DNA of 64,000 nt from Mycobacterium montefiorense (lineage in GTDB: Bacteria > Actinomycetota > Actinomycetes > Mycobacteriales > Mycobacteriaceae): assembly GCF_003112775.1 (NCBI RefSeq), contig NZ_BFCH01000017.1:310001-374000 (forward strand), written 5' to 3'. The notes beneath the pieces were generated by a model, which was not told the DNA's origin, did not search any database, and saw only the letters and a program-made list of their open reading frames with translations. A program made the position numbers and the translations under genes. Shown here piece after piece: positions 1 through 7,570 of this stretch. How positions within the stretch are numbered: position 1 is the first letter of the stretch; every line of letters begins with the position of its first letter.

Positions 1-846
1 AAGCTGCACAGCGGTCAGACGCTGATCGGCTTCCTGGCCCCCCGCAACGCCGAGAACTCGATCGGCGCGCTGAAGGCGGCCGGTGTGCAGGCCTTCGCGC
101 TCGAGGCGATCCCGCGCATCTCGCGCGCGCAGGCGATGGACGCGTTGTCGTCGCAGGGCAACGTGTCCGGCTACAAGGCTGTGTTGCTGGCGGCGTCGGA
201 GTCGACCCGATTTTTCCCGATGTTGACCACGGCGGCGGGAACGGTGAAGCCGGCCACGGTGCTGGTGCTCGGGGTGGGCGTGGCCGGGTTGCAGGCGCTG
301 GCGACGGCCAAGCGCCTCGGTGGGCGCACCACCGGGTATGACGTGCGTCCCGAGGTGGCCGACCAGGTGCGGTCGGTGGGGGCGCAGTGGCTCGATGTCG
401 GCATCGATGCGTCCGGTGAGGGCGGCTACGCCCGTGAGCTCACCGACGACGAACGCGCCCAGCAGCAGCAGGCACTGGAAAAAGCGATCAGCGGATTCGA
501 CGTCGTGATTACCACGGCGCTGGTCCCGGGCCGGCCCGCGCCGCGTCTGGTGACCGCCGCCGCGGTGCAGGCGATGAAGCCCGGCAGCGTGGTGGTCGAC
601 CTGGCCGGCGAAACCGGTGGTAACTGCGAGCTCACCGAGCCGGGGCAGACCGTCGTGCGCCACGACGTCACCATCGCCTCGCCGTTGAACCTGCCGGCGA
701 CGATGCCCGAGCACGCCAGCGAGCTCTACAGCAAGAACATCACCGCGCTACTGGATCTGCTGATCACCGACGGCAAGCTAGCCCCCGACTTCGACGACGA
801 AGTTATCGCGGACTCGTGTGTGACCCGCGACCGAGAGGACTCCTAG
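1..846 (+). CDS. pntAA: NAD(P) transhydrogenase subunit alpha, part 1 (3' part)
   Basis: This gene runs in from outside the window: 281 codons are visible and end in TAG at 844-846, so roughly 85 N-terminal residues of a ~366-residue family are missing. It is the soluble NAD(H)-binding domain I of the proton-translocating transhydrogenase, which passes hydride between NAD(H) and NADP(H). The Rossmann motif GVGVAGLQA lies near 270-297, followed by YDVRPEVADQV. The motif GETGGNCE and the C-terminal SPLNLPATMPEHAS are typical of the family. The next gene starts directly at the stop codon, so alpha is split into two polypeptides as in other mycobacteria. I am confident of the identity. Confidence 0.96.
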   Translation, partial: KLHSGQTLIGFLAPRNAENSIGALKAAGVQAFALEAIPRISRAQAMDALSSQGNVSGYKAVLLAASESTRFFPMLTTAAGTVKPATVLVLGVGVAGLQALATAKRLGGRTTGYDVRPEVADQVRSVGAQWLDVGIDASGEGGYARELTDDERAQQQQALEKAISGFDVVITTALVPGRPAPRLVTAAAVQAMKPGSVVVDLAGETGGNCELTEPGQTVVRHDVTIASPLNLPATMPEHASELYSKNITALLDLLITDGKLAPDFDDEVIADSCVTRDREDS

Positions 847-1176
847 ATGTACGACGAACTTTTAGCCAACCTCGCGATTCTGGTGCTGTCCGGTTTCGTC
901 GGGTTCGCGGTGATCTCCAAGGTCCCCAACACGCTGCACACCCCGCTGATGTCGGGCACCAACGCGATTCACGGCATCGTGGTGCTGGGCGCGCTGGTGG
1001 TGTTCGGCGAGGTTGAGCACCCGTCGCTGGCGGTGCAGATCATCCTGTTCGTTGCGGTGGTCTTCGGAACCCTGAACGTCATCGGTGGCTTCATCGTCAC
1101 CGACCGGATGCTGGGCATGTTCAAGGGCAAGAAGAAGCCCGTGTCCGCCACGAGCGAGGAGTCGGCCGCCAAATGA
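847..1176 (+). CDS. pntAB: NAD(P) transhydrogenase subunit alpha, part 2 (membrane)
   Basis: A 109-residue membrane protein begins with ATG immediately after the pntAA stop. It supplies the alpha-side transmembrane helices of domain II of the transhydrogenase in the cytoplasmic membrane. Three or four hydrophobic stretches are visible, at about residues 5-25, 32-55 and 60-90, and the motif PLMSGTNAIHGI is characteristic of the family. The C-terminus is short and basic (KGKKKPVS). The stop overlaps the pntB start by 4 bp (ATGA), indicating translational coupling within a pntAA-pntAB-pntB operon. Confidence 0.95.
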   Translation: MYDELLANLAILVLSGFVGFAVISKVPNTLHTPLMSGTNAIHGIVVLGALVVFGEVEHPSLAVQIILFVAVVFGTLNVIGGFIVTDRMLGMFKGKKKPVSATSEESAAK

Positions 1177-2597
1177 ACTACTTGGTGATCGGCCTCTACA
1201 TCATCTCTTTCGCGCTCTTCATCTACGGCCTGATGGGTCTGACTGGGCCCAAGACCGCGGTGCGCGGCAACCTGATCGCGGCCGTCGGTATGGCGCTGGC
1301 CGTGGGGGCAACGCTGGTCAAGATCCGGCACACCGAATCCTGGGTGCTGATCATCGCCGGTCTGGTCGTCGGTATCGCACTGGGTGTTCCGCCGGCGCGG
1401 CTGACCAAGATGACCGCCATGCCGCAGCTGGTGGCGTTCTTCAACGGCGTGGGCGGCGGCACTGTCGCGCTGATCGCACTCGCGGAATTTATTGACACTA
1501 AAGGCTTTTCGGCGTTCCAGCACGGCGAGTCGCCGACCGTACACATCGTGGTGGCCTCGCTGTTCGCCGCGATCATCGGCTCAATCTCGTTCTGGGGATC
1601 GATCATCGCGTTCGGCAAGCTGCAGGAGATCATCTCCGGGTCGCCGATCGGATTCGGCAAGGCGCAGCAACCGGTCAACCTGTTGCTGCTGGTCGCCGCT
1701 GTCGGGGCCGCGGTCGTCGTCGGCTTGGGCGCACATCCCGGCAGTGGGGGAGCGTCGCTGTGGTGGATGATCGGCCTGCTCGCCGCGGCCGGTGTCCTTG
1801 GCTTGATGGTGGTGCTGCCCATCGGTGGCGCCGACATGCCGGTGGTCATCTCACTGCTCAACGCGATGACTGGCCTGTCGGCCGCCGCGGCGGGCCTGGC
1901 GCTGAACAACACCGCGATGATCGTGGCGGGCATGATCGTTGGCGCGTCGGGTTCGATCCTGACCAACTTGATGGCCAAGGCGATGAACCGCTCCATCCCG
2001 GCGATCGTCGCCGGCGGCTTCGGCGGTGGCGGGGTCGCCCCGAGCGGCGACGGCGGGGGCGACAAGACCGTCAAGGCCACCTCGGCTGCCGACGCCGCGA
2101 TTCAGATGGCCTACGCCAACCAGGTGATCGTGGTGCCGGGCTACGGTCTGGCCGTCGCGCAGGCACAGCACGCGGTCAAGGACATGGCGGCTCTGCTGGA
2201 GGACAAGGGTGTCGAGGTGAAGTACGCCATCCACCCGGTGGCCGGCCGGATGCCCGGGCACATGAACGTGCTGCTGGCCGAAGCCGAGGTCGACTATGAC
2301 GCCATGAAGGACATGGACGACATCAACGACGAGTTCGCCCGCACCGACGTCGCGATCGTCATCGGCGCCAACGACGTCACCAACCCGGCCGCCCGCAACG
2401 ATGCCTCCAGCCCGATCTACGGCATGCCGATCCTCAATGTGGACAAGGCCAGGTCGGTGATCGTGCTCAAGCGGTCGATGAACTCCGGGTTCGCGGGCAT
2501 CGACAACCCGCTGTTCTACGGCGAAGGCACCAGCATGCTGTTCGGTGACGCGAAGAAATCGGTGACCGCGGTCGCCGAGGAGCTCAAAGCCCTCTAG
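1173..2597 (+). CDS. pntB: NAD(P) transhydrogenase subunit beta
   Basis: This 474-residue protein carries the beta-side membrane helices (domain II, about residues 1-270) and the NADP(H)-binding domain III (about 300-474). Domain III motifs are clear: VPGYGLAVAQAQ for nucleotide binding, HPVAGRMPGHMNVLLAEA, GANDVTNPAA and the C-terminal KRSMNSGFAGIDNPLF. With PntAA and PntAB it forms the complete proton pump that makes NADPH at the expense of the membrane potential. ATG overlaps the pntAB stop by 4 bp. Its end overlaps the end of the convergent TetR gene by 4 bp, leaving no room for a separate terminator. Confidence 0.97.
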   Translation: MNYLVIGLYIISFALFIYGLMGLTGPKTAVRGNLIAAVGMALAVGATLVKIRHTESWVLIIAGLVVGIALGVPPARLTKMTAMPQLVAFFNGVGGGTVALIALAEFIDTKGFSAFQHGESPTVHIVVASLFAAIIGSISFWGSIIAFGKLQEIISGSPIGFGKAQQPVNLLLLVAAVGAAVVVGLGAHPGSGGASLWWMIGLLAAAGVLGLMVVLPIGGADMPVVISLLNAMTGLSAAAAGLALNNTAMIVAGMIVGASGSILTNLMAKAMNRSIPAIVAGGFGGGGVAPSGDGGGDKTVKATSAADAAIQMAYANQVIVVPGYGLAVAQAQHAVKDMAALLEDKGVEVKYAIHPVAGRMPGHMNVLLAEAEVDYDAMKDMDDINDEFARTDVAIVIGANDVTNPAARNDASSPIYGMPILNVDKARSVIVLKRSMNSGFAGIDNPLFYGEGTSMLFGDAKKSVTAVAEELKAL

Positions 2598-3241
2598 CCG
2601 GAGTTGCGCCGTAGCGCCGCCACGACGGGACCGATCCACACGCTGAGCAGGCGGCGCAGTTCGGTCCCCCCGCCAGTCGGCGGCGACATGATGAACGACT
2701 GCAAGGTGCGGAGCACGATCTGCAGGATGTCTTCGATCGCCCCAGGGGTGAACGCCGACCAGTCGACGTCGAGGCGGTCCAGAATCGACCGTCCCAGTAC
2801 ACGGGCGGTGTCGTTGGTGACGGTGACCTGTTCGGCGAACGCCGCGGTGCGCGACGTCCGCAGCAAAAGGCCGATATAGGGATCCTTCGGCAAGCGTTCC
2901 AGGGTCAGGCAGATGCCCTCGATCAGGGCCGCCGCCGGGTCGGTCATGCCGTGCAGTGCCGTTGCCAGGTGGTCCATGAAATCGGCGGTCGCGTCCAGCG
3001 CGGTCGCCTGGAGCAGCTCGTCGGTCGAAGCGAAGTAGTGATAGATCGTCTGCCGCGTCACGTTCAACGTGCGCGCGACGTCGGCCAACGTGATCTGGTC
3101 ACCGCGCTCGTTGATGGTTTGGCGGGTGGCCGACAGGATGCGGGCTATCGCTTCCTCATCGCTGGCAGGAACGCTGCCGCCCCATCCACGGGTCCGCACA
3201 CCGCGACGATAGCCGACGCGCGGGCAATCGCCCCAGGTCAT
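2594..3241 (-). CDS. TetR family transcriptional regulator (Rv0158-like position)
   Basis: A 215-residue TetR repressor, taking ATG at 3241 (upstream in-frame starts exist at 3256 and 3352 but would run into the divergent P450 gene). The N-terminal helix-turn-helix is clear: ITLADVARTLNVTRQTIYHYFAS, roughly residues 34-56. The C-terminal ligand domain is alpha-helical and unassigned. It sits right after pntB, as Rv0158 does in M. tuberculosis, and faces a CYP125-like P450 across only about 20-40 bp. An ATCAT/ATGAT inverted repeat lies in that gap, so control of itself and the P450 is the natural inference. The effector is unknown. Confidence 0.88.
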   Translation of the reverse strand: MTWGDCPRVGYRRGVRTRGWGGSVPASDEEAIARILSATRQTINERGDQITLADVARTLNVTRQTIYHYFASTDELLQATALDATADFMDHLATALHGMTDPAAALIEGICLTLERLPKDPYIGLLLRTSRTAAFAEQVTVTNDTARVLGRSILDRLDVDWSAFTPGAIEDILQIVLRTLQSFIMSPPTGGGTELRRLLSVWIGPVVAALRRNSG

Positions 3242-3251
3242 ACGTCTTGCA

Positions 3252-3265
3252 ATCATCTGTATGAT
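3252..3265. promoter_or_regulatory. Candidate TetR operator between divergent TetR and P450 genes
   Basis: ATCAT, four bases, ATGAT forms a short inverted repeat inside the very small divergent gap. It overlaps the most upstream possible P450 start (3261), which argues that the P450 really starts at 3273 or 3282. The arms are only 5 bp, so this is a weak candidate. Confidence 0.35.
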
Positions 3266-4505
3266 CGACGACATGAACACGATGACGTGTCCGTTCGGAG
3301 AGAATTTCGATTTCACCGACCCCGACGTATTGCTGGCCGGCCTTCCGGTCACCCAATTCGCCGAGCTGCGCCGGACGGCCCCGGTCTGGTGGAACGCCCA
3401 GCCCGAGTCGATCTTCGACGACGGTGGCTATTGGGTGATCAGCCGTCACGAAGACGTCAAGGCCGTCTCCCGAGACAACGAGCTGTGGTCGACCAACCGC
3501 AAGGGCGCGGTCATGCGCCTTCCCGAAGGCGTCACCGCTGATCAGCTCGAACTGACCAAAGCCTTGTTGATCAACCACGATGCGCCCGAACACACCCGGC
3601 TGCGCAAGCTGGTTTCACGGCTCTTCACCCCCCGCGCGATCACCCAGCTCGAAGAGAAGCTGGCCGGGGTGGCGGCCGAAATCGTGCGCACCGCCTCGCT
3701 GAAGCAGGACGGCAACTTCGTCGACGACATCGCGATGAACCTGCCCCTGCTGGCGATCGCCGACCTGATCGGCGTGCCGGAGTCAGATCGCGCCAAGCTG
3801 TTCGACTGGACCAACGCGATCATGAACACCGACGATCCCGACTTCGACAGCGATCCCACCGTCGCCAACGCCGAGCTGATGGCGTACGCCTACAACATGG
3901 CCGACGAGCGGCGCCGCTGCCCGGCCGACGACATCGTCACGCGCCTGATCGAGGCCGATATCGACGGGGATGCGCTGGGCGACGTCGAATTCGCGTTCTT
4001 CGTGATCCTGCTGGCCGTGGCCGGCAACGAAACCACCCGCAACGCGATGACGCACGGGATGAACGCGTTCTTGGACAACCCCGATCAATGGGAACTGTTC
4101 AAGCGGGAGCGGCCGGCCACCGCGGTCGACGAGATCATCCGGTGGGCCAGCCCGGTGCATTGTTTCCAGCGCACCGCGCTTGCCGACGTCGAACTGGGCG
4201 GCGTCACGGTCGCCGAAGGTCAGCGGGTGGGCCTGTTCTACAGTTCGGCCAACTTCGACGAGGACGTCTTCGAAAACCCATTTCGATTCGACATATCCCG
4301 CAATCCCAATCCGCACCTGAGTTTCGGTGGCAATGGCGCGCACTACTGCATCGGGGCCAATTTGGCCCGCATGGAGATCAAATTGATCTTCGATGAGCTC
4401 GCCGAGCAGTTGCCCGACATCACCAAGCTGGCCGAACCGCAGCGACTCCGATCGGGCTGGATCAACGGCGTCAAACGCCTCGACGTCGCCTACCGGTCTA
4501 AGTAG
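3261..4505 (+). CDS. Cytochrome P450, CYP125-like
   Basis: A 414-residue P450 (shorter if translation begins at ATG 3273 or 3282). It shows the I-helix motif AGNETTR (about residues 254-260), the ExxR motif in DEIIRW, and the heme loop FGGNGAHYCIGANLARME with Cys363 as the heme ligand. The stretches RTAPVWWN, MLAVAGNETTRN-like, RSANFDE-like and LRSGWINGVKR match the CYP125 cholesterol C27-monooxygenase pattern, so a sterol side chain or other long branched hydrocarbon is a plausible substrate; this is inference. No ferredoxin or reductase gene lies nearby, so redox partners must be supplied from elsewhere. It is divergent from a TetR gene. Confidence 0.9.
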   Translation: MIDDMNTMTCPFGENFDFTDPDVLLAGLPVTQFAELRRTAPVWWNAQPESIFDDGGYWVISRHEDVKAVSRDNELWSTNRKGAVMRLPEGVTADQLELTKALLINHDAPEHTRLRKLVSRLFTPRAITQLEEKLAGVAAEIVRTASLKQDGNFVDDIAMNLPLLAIADLIGVPESDRAKLFDWTNAIMNTDDPDFDSDPTVANAELMAYAYNMADERRRCPADDIVTRLIEADIDGDALGDVEFAFFVILLAVAGNETTRNAMTHGMNAFLDNPDQWELFKRERPATAVDEIIRWASPVHCFQRTALADVELGGVTVAEGQRVGLFYSSANFDEDVFENPFRFDISRNPNPHLSFGGNGAHYCIGANLARMEIKLIFDELAEQLPDITKLAEPQRLRSGWINGVKRLDVAYRSK

Positions 4506-4615
4506 GTGTGCTGCGGGTAGCCCTGGCCGTTCGGGACCCCGCGCAAGCCCCAGCTCAGGTAGTTCGTGAAAAATTCGATTTCGTCGCTGGCGTCCTAGTC
4601 CGGTCTCGCGATGAC
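4490..4615 (-). pseudogene. Decayed copy of the neighbouring 41-residue small protein gene
   Basis: Read on the minus strand, this stretch aligns codon by codon with the small gene at 4741-4866. The shared core DASDEIEFF, then WGLRGV, then GYP is preserved, and the frame stays open for 34 codons to TAG at 4490-4492. It is broken in two ways: the position matching the start codon is GTC (4613-4615), and the codon matching Tyr7 is TAG (4595-4597). No Shine-Dalgarno sequence precedes it. The 3' end overlaps the end of the P450 gene by 16 bp tail to tail. It is most simply a tandem duplicate that lost its start; a shorter product from an internal start cannot be excluded. Confidence 0.6.
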
Positions 4616-4740
4616 CGGAAGACGCCGCTACCGACGAAAGCGGCATGATCGAATTGCCATGCACCGCAAGGGCACACATGGACTAACTCGCTGGCAAGTG
4701 CCTGCTGGAAAGTTGTGTTCTTCGGCGCGAAAAAGTCTGT

Positions 4741-4866
4741 CTAGACGGGCGGGTAAGCGGGCGGCGGGTATCCGTTGCCGTCCTGGACCCCGCGCAGGCC
4801 CCAGGTGAAATACTTCATGAAGAATTCGATTTCGTCGCTCGCGTCGTAGTCCGGACTCGGATCCAT
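4741..4866 (-). CDS. Small acidic/proline-tailed protein, 41 residues, unknown function
   Basis: ATG at 4866 is preceded on the minus strand by GGGGAGAGG with good spacing, and the frame ends in TAG at 4741-4743. The product starts acidic (MDPSPDYDASDEIEFF), has a central YFTWGLRGVQDGNGY segment and a proline-rich end (PPPAYPPV). It has no cysteine, no signal peptide and no long hydrophobic helix. I do not recognise the family. Support for being real: the strong ribosome binding site, a second diverged copy 126 bp further along whose conserved positions are at protein level, and its place between a P450 and a divergent TetR gene. It could be a small partner protein, but no function can be assigned. 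Confidence 0.65.
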   Translation of the reverse strand: MDPSPDYDASDEIEFFMKYFTWGLRGVQDGNGYPPPAYPPV

Positions 4867-4966
4867 CAGCGCTACCTCTCCCCGTGCGACCAGTTCAAAT
4901 AATGAAGTCTAGTCGCATCCGGGCCGGTGCAACAGGCGGCCGAAAGGTACCGAGGCCCTAAACTGT

Positions 4967-4982
4967 CCAACCAGTTGATTGG
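4967..4982. promoter_or_regulatory. Candidate TetR operator
   Basis: CCAACCAGTTGATTGG is a 16-bp dyad with six of eight base pairs matching. It lies 101 bp upstream of the small-protein gene (minus strand) and 70 bp upstream of the TetR gene at 5052, in their shared divergent region. CCAAC-type dyads of this size are common TetR operators in actinobacteria. The rest of 4867-5051 shows nothing clear. Confidence 0.5.
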
Positions 4983-5051
4983 TACTTTGCTTGAACCGGG
5001 CCCGAAACCTTACCCATCCGGCCCCGCTGGCAGCGACGATAGTGAGTAGAG

Positions 5052-5687
5052 ATGTCATCCGACAGCATCACCCGCAACGGGTTAACACGCCGCGAGGAGT
5101 TGCTGGCAGTTGCCACCAAGCTGTTCGCCGCCCGCGGCTACCACGGGACCCGGATGGATGACGTCGCCGACGTCATCGGCCTGAACAAGGCGACCGTGTA
5201 CCACTACTACGCCAGCAAATCGCTGATCCTGTTCGACATCTACCGCCAGGCCGCCGAGGGCACGCTGGCCGCCGTGCACGACGATCCCTCGTGGACGGCG
5301 CGCGAGGCCCTCTACCAGTACACGATTCGGCTGCTCACCGGCATCGCCAGCGATCCGGAGCGGGCCGCGGTGTACTTCCAGGAGCAGCCCTACATCACCG
5401 AATGGTTCACCGAAGAGCAGGTCGCCGAGGTCCGCGAGAAGGAAGCCCAGGTCTACCACCACGTACACGGCCTGATCGACCGTGGAATCGCCAGTGGCGA
5501 GTTCTACCAGTGCGACTCCCATGTGTTGGCGCTGGGCTACATCGGGATGACGCTGGGCAGTTACCGGTGGCTGCGGCCAAGTGGACGGCGCAGCGCGAAG
5601 GAGATCGCCGCCGAGTTCAGCACCGCGCTGTTGCGGGGGTTGATCCGCGACGAGGCGATCCGCACCCAAGCTCCGCTCGGGACGTAG
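5052..5687 (+). CDS. TetR family transcriptional regulator (KstR2-like C-terminal domain)
   Basis: A 211-residue TetR protein starting ATG 5052 (weak GAGTAGAG upstream). The helix-turn-helix MDDVADVIGLNKATVYHYYASKSLIL is at about residues 35-60. The C-terminal half, with EAQVYHHVHGLIDRGIASGEF and then YRWLRPSG, follows the pattern of KstR2-type regulators that sense acyl-CoA intermediates of sterol catabolism. Together with the CYP125-like P450 close by this hints at lipid or sterol intermediates as ligands, but that is inference. It faces the 41-residue small-protein gene across a gap containing a good operator dyad. Confidence 0.88.
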   Translation: MSSDSITRNGLTRREELLAVATKLFAARGYHGTRMDDVADVIGLNKATVYHYYASKSLILFDIYRQAAEGTLAAVHDDPSWTAREALYQYTIRLLTGIASDPERAAVYFQEQPYITEWFTEEQVAEVREKEAQVYHHVHGLIDRGIASGEFYQCDSHVLALGYIGMTLGSYRWLRPSGRRSAKEIAAEFSTALLRGLIRDEAIRTQAPLGT

Positions 5688-5700
5688 CACGCTTGCCTTT

Positions 5701-5716
5701 TGAGTAGTACTACTCA
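5701..5716. promoter_or_regulatory. Perfect 16-bp palindrome upstream of acyltransferase gene
   Basis: TGAGTAGTACTACTCA is a perfect 16-bp palindrome, 13 bp after the TetR stop and 58 bp before the acyltransferase start. A TTGACG hexamer, which could serve as a -35, begins just downstream (near 5721). An imperfect relative, GTAGGACTACTCA, occurs at 9713-9725 upstream of the YiaA/B-like gene. It has no T run and is too short for a terminator, so a protein-binding site is the better reading. Confidence 0.5.
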
Positions 5717-5774
5717 GCCTTGACGCGTAGATCTGCGCGGGCCTTCGCCTCTGCAGTTTCGCGATGCTTTTTCC

Positions 5775-7076
5775 ATGACAACTTCCCTGGGCATTCCGAG
5801 CCCCGCCGAGCTCGCAGCGCGCACCCCGGCCGATCGAGACCGCGCCATCGACGTCATTCGCATCGTCTCCCTGATCGGCGTAGTGGCCGGCCACACCCTG
5901 ATGGCGATCAGCATCATCGAAAACCACGTGCTGATCTGGGACAACATGCTCACCACGTCGGTGGCGTTTCAGATCCTCACCTGGATCTTCCAGATCATGC
6001 CGCTGTTCTTCTTCGCCGGTGCCGCGGCGAGCCTGTCATCCTGGCAGCCCGGCACCAACTGGGGCGGCTGGCTGATGAAACGTTGCACCAGGCTGTTCCG
6101 GCCGGTGTTCTACTACCTCGGTTTCTGGGCGGTGGCGCTGACCGTGCTGTATCCCGTTCTGCCCCAACACATTTACCAGCCCGTCGCGGGTGTCAGCATC
6201 CAGCTGCTGTGGTTCCTGGGCGCCTACGTGCTGGTGTTGGCCGCGATGCCGGCCTTGGCCCGGATCACCACCCGAGCCCATTTCGCCGCGGGTGTGGTCG
6301 CGGTTTACGGGGCTATTGCCGCAATCGACGCCATCCGGCTGCACTGGCATGCCGTGTCGGCGTTGGGTTACCTCAACCTCGCGGTCTGGCTCATCCCCGC
6401 CATGTTCGGTGTCGCTTACCGGCGTGGTCTGATCACCGGGCGTGCCGGACTGGTCACCGCCGCGGCCGCGCTGGTCGTCAACGTCGCGCTGGTGCACTGG
6501 GGGCCCTATGCAATCAGCATGGTCGGCACGGGGGACCACCATCTCTCCAACACCAGCCCGCTGTCACTGCTGCTCGCCGGACACGCGATCATCCTGAGCG
6601 CGCTGGTTGTCGCGGCGATGCCCGCGATCGCTCGATGGGCGCAGCGGCCACGGGTGTGGTGGTGGACCGCGCTCGGCAACTCCGGGGCGATGACCCTCTA
6701 CCTGTGGCACATGCCCGCACTGCTCGGCATGCACCTGCTCTTCGACCTGACGGGCCACCCTCGCTACCCCGGCCGGCCGGACTTCTTCGCCGTCAGCGTC
6801 ATGCAACTTCTTCTGATGGTCGCGGCGGTGGCAGTGCTGTTCCTGGTGCTGCGGCCGCTGGAGAACAACCCGCTGTCCGGCTGGGACGGTGCGCCGGCGA
6901 TCACCTCGGCCGGCCGGGGTGTGGCCACCGGTCTGCTGCTGTGTGTTGCCGGGGTGGCGACCCTGGCCGCGATCAAGTGGGGTCTCAAGGACGACGGGCT
7001 GATCTGCGTCGCGACGATGGTCGCCGCTTTGGTGAGTGCTCGGGCGCTCGCCACGGCCGGTCGGGATGTGGTGTGA
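5775..7076 (+). CDS. Acyltransferase 3 family membrane protein
   Basis: A 433-residue polytopic membrane protein with about ten hydrophobic segments. The N-terminal signature RAIDVIRIVSLIGVVAGH holds the His and Arg expected of acyltransferase-3 (OafA/YrhL-type) O-acyltransferases, and later segments include FFFAGAAASL, RLFRPVFYY and MTLYLWHMPAL. Such proteins move acyl groups across the membrane onto glycans or lipids; the substrate here is unknown. A short membrane protein gene follows with a GTGA overlap, so the two are probably co-translated. ATG 5775 is the only good start before the signature. Confidence 0.88.
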   Translation: MTTSLGIPSPAELAARTPADRDRAIDVIRIVSLIGVVAGHTLMAISIIENHVLIWDNMLTTSVAFQILTWIFQIMPLFFFAGAAASLSSWQPGTNWGGWLMKRCTRLFRPVFYYLGFWAVALTVLYPVLPQHIYQPVAGVSIQLLWFLGAYVLVLAAMPALARITTRAHFAAGVVAVYGAIAAIDAIRLHWHAVSALGYLNLAVWLIPAMFGVAYRRGLITGRAGLVTAAAALVVNVALVHWGPYAISMVGTGDHHLSNTSPLSLLLAGHAIILSALVVAAMPAIARWAQRPRVWWWTALGNSGAMTLYLWHMPALLGMHLLFDLTGHPRYPGRPDFFAVSVMQLLLMVAAVAVLFLVLRPLENNPLSGWDGAPAITSAGRGVATGLLLCVAGVATLAAIKWGLKDDGLICVATMVAALVSARALATAGRDVV

Positions 7077-7570
7077 ACCCCCGACCGCAGCCTATGCTCG
7101 CCATCGCTGTTGCCCTGCTGAGCCTGCTCGGCACGGCGGTGAACGGGCTGGGCTTCGTGGCAAGCGACCTCGAGCTGACGAAACTGGTACGCGGCCTTGG
7201 GTTTTTGGCCCCACTGCTGCTGGTGGGGCCGCTAGGAGTGGGCTTGCTTGTGGTGGGGTTGCTCGAGGCCGCCGCCGCGGTGGCGTTGCTTGCCGGCGGG
7301 GTCATGCTGCTGTGCCGTCGCCGCGCCGGCACCTGGGTCAGCGCGCTGGCGTGTGTACCGGGCTTGCTCGCCGGTCTGCTGCTGGTGACTCAGATCGTCC
7401 CGGCCCCGCTGGTGTTCGGCAAAACCATGGCTGGACTGCCCACTCAGGTAGTGCCATGGGTCATCTTTGTTTACAGCCTGATCACGGCGATATCTGCTGT
7501 GGCGCTTCTAGTTTCGCAGCCGGCTCACGCCGGCTCGGGTTCGCCGTCCAGGCCGTGCTCGATGGCGTAG
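7073..7570 (+). CDS. Small integral membrane protein, unknown function
   Basis: A 165-residue protein begins at GTG 7073, overlapping the acyltransferase stop by 4 bp; ATG 7094 is an alternative. It is almost entirely hydrophobic, with four predicted helices: about residues 8-28, 40-65, 70-85 and 95-150, including LLAGGVMLLCRRRAGTW. I do not recognise a family. Its coupling to the acyltransferase suggests a partner role. The last 46 bp overlap tail to tail with the response regulator gene on the other strand; the overlapping tail (HAGSGSPSRPCSMA) is not hydrophobic and may simply be read-through into that gene. Confidence 0.65.
   Translation: MNPRPQPMLAIAVALLSLLGTAVNGLGFVASDLELTKLVRGLGFLAPLLLVGPLGVGLLVVGLLEAAAAVALLAGGVMLLCRRRAGTWVSALACVPGLLAGLLLVTQIVPAPLVFGKTMAGLPTQVVPWVIFVYSLITAISAVALLVSQPAHAGSGSPSRPCSMA

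Noticed and set aside
2594..3352. Longer TetR start at 3352
   Set aside because: It would cover the P450 start region; the added N-terminal residues are not like TetR proteins.
4611..4808. A 65-codon plus-strand frame between P450 and TetR
   Set aside because: Arg-rich and without a ribosome site; it runs antisense to the small-protein gene, which has better support.
5720..7570. A 616-codon plus-strand frame
   Set aside because: Only its last 165 codons (7073-7570) look like protein; the rest is the out-of-frame shadow of the acyltransferase.
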